6,691 nucleotides of DNA from contig JAJWLX010000110.1 of NCBI GenBank assembly GCA_021636625.1, forward strand, positions 1 to 6,691, read 5' to 3'. The notes under the pieces were generated by a model that was not told the DNA's origin, did no database searches, and worked only from the letters and a program-made list of their open reading frames with translations. Source of the stretch: Prevotella sp. Lineage in GTDB: Bacteria; Bacteroidota; Bacteroidia; Bacteroidales; Bacteroidaceae. Shown in pieces: positions 6,500 to 6,691 of the stretch (the first letter of the stretch is position 1; every line of letters starts with the position of its first letter). A program made the translations under genes and the position numbers.

Positions 6500-6691
6500 A
6501 CACATTATTATGTAAATTTATCACAATCGAATAGTTTAATGCCGTATTTTATATTAATTTAAACTAATTTTAGAAAAATGGTAAAAATGGGATTCTACAT
6601 ATGTTAAGATAGGACAAGTAATTTCATGCCAAACATTAAAACGTTTTATCATATGACATGCATATATATACGACAGTAAATCAATGAATCT

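Larger units (their letters stand above)
6443..6691. other. A/T-rich intergenic region upstream of the helicase gene
   Basis: No gene is visible on either strand; the longest start-to-stop frames I checked near the right end are under 20 codons. The region contains the candidate helicase promoter (6492-6499) and a hairpin (6477-6491). It also has two copies of AAATTTA about 21 bp apart (6493-6499 and 6514-6520), and an 8-bp inverted repeat TAGTTTAA/TTAAACTA (6532-6539 with 6559-6566). Short palindromes such as ACATATGT and TCATATGA lie near the right end. The next gene must lie beyond the window. Confidence 0.6.

Noticed and set aside
6627..6691. Short plus-strand frames near the right edge
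   Set aside because: They are under 20 codons, without promoter or recognisable features, in very A/T-rich DNA where chance frames are common.

Overview
The window looks like an accessory segment of a Bacteroidota genome, most likely order Bacteroidales (Bacteroides/Prevotella type). Three things point there. The promoter in front of the first gene matches the Bacteroidota -33 TTG / -7 TAnnTTTG pattern. The genes lack Shine-Dalgarno sequences and have A/T-rich leaders instead. The base composition is low to moderate in G+C. No rRNA, tRNA, CRISPR array or intact insertion sequence is visible.

Layout. Positions 1-360 hold no convincing complete gene. They contain several inverted repeats, a palindrome, possibly the last codons of an upstream gene, and the promoter at about 314-343. 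From 367 to 4117 four plus-strand genes lie in one tight array (7-base overlap, then gaps of 2 and 6 bases) and are probably one operon: (1) a winged-helix regulator resembling AbiEi-type antitoxins, (2) an AbiEii-like nucleotidyltransferase, (3) a calcineurin-like metallophosphoesterase, (4) a multi-pass membrane protein I do not recognise. Positions 4118-4243 separate this operon from a convergent gene and hold a long inverted repeat that probably acts as a terminator. A large minus-strand gene (6442 down to 4244) encodes a NERD-domain nuclease fused to a UvrD/Rep-type SF1 helicase with all its motifs intact. Positions 6443-6691 are very A/T-rich and hold the helicase promoter region plus small inverted repeats.

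How the genes may work together. Genes 1 and 2 have the architecture of a type IV (AbiE-like) toxin-antitoxin pair. The unusual feature is that a metallophosphoesterase and a membrane protein are joined to them, with a nuclease-helicase next door. One reading (inference) is that the nucleotidyltransferase adds or makes a nucleotide product, the phosphoesterase removes or degrades it, and the membrane protein is sensor or effector. The NERD-helicase may be an independent defence gene in the same island or a functional partner. It has its own promoter and opposite orientation, so the linkage is only by position. The best candidate for an undescribed system is the four-gene array at 367-4117.
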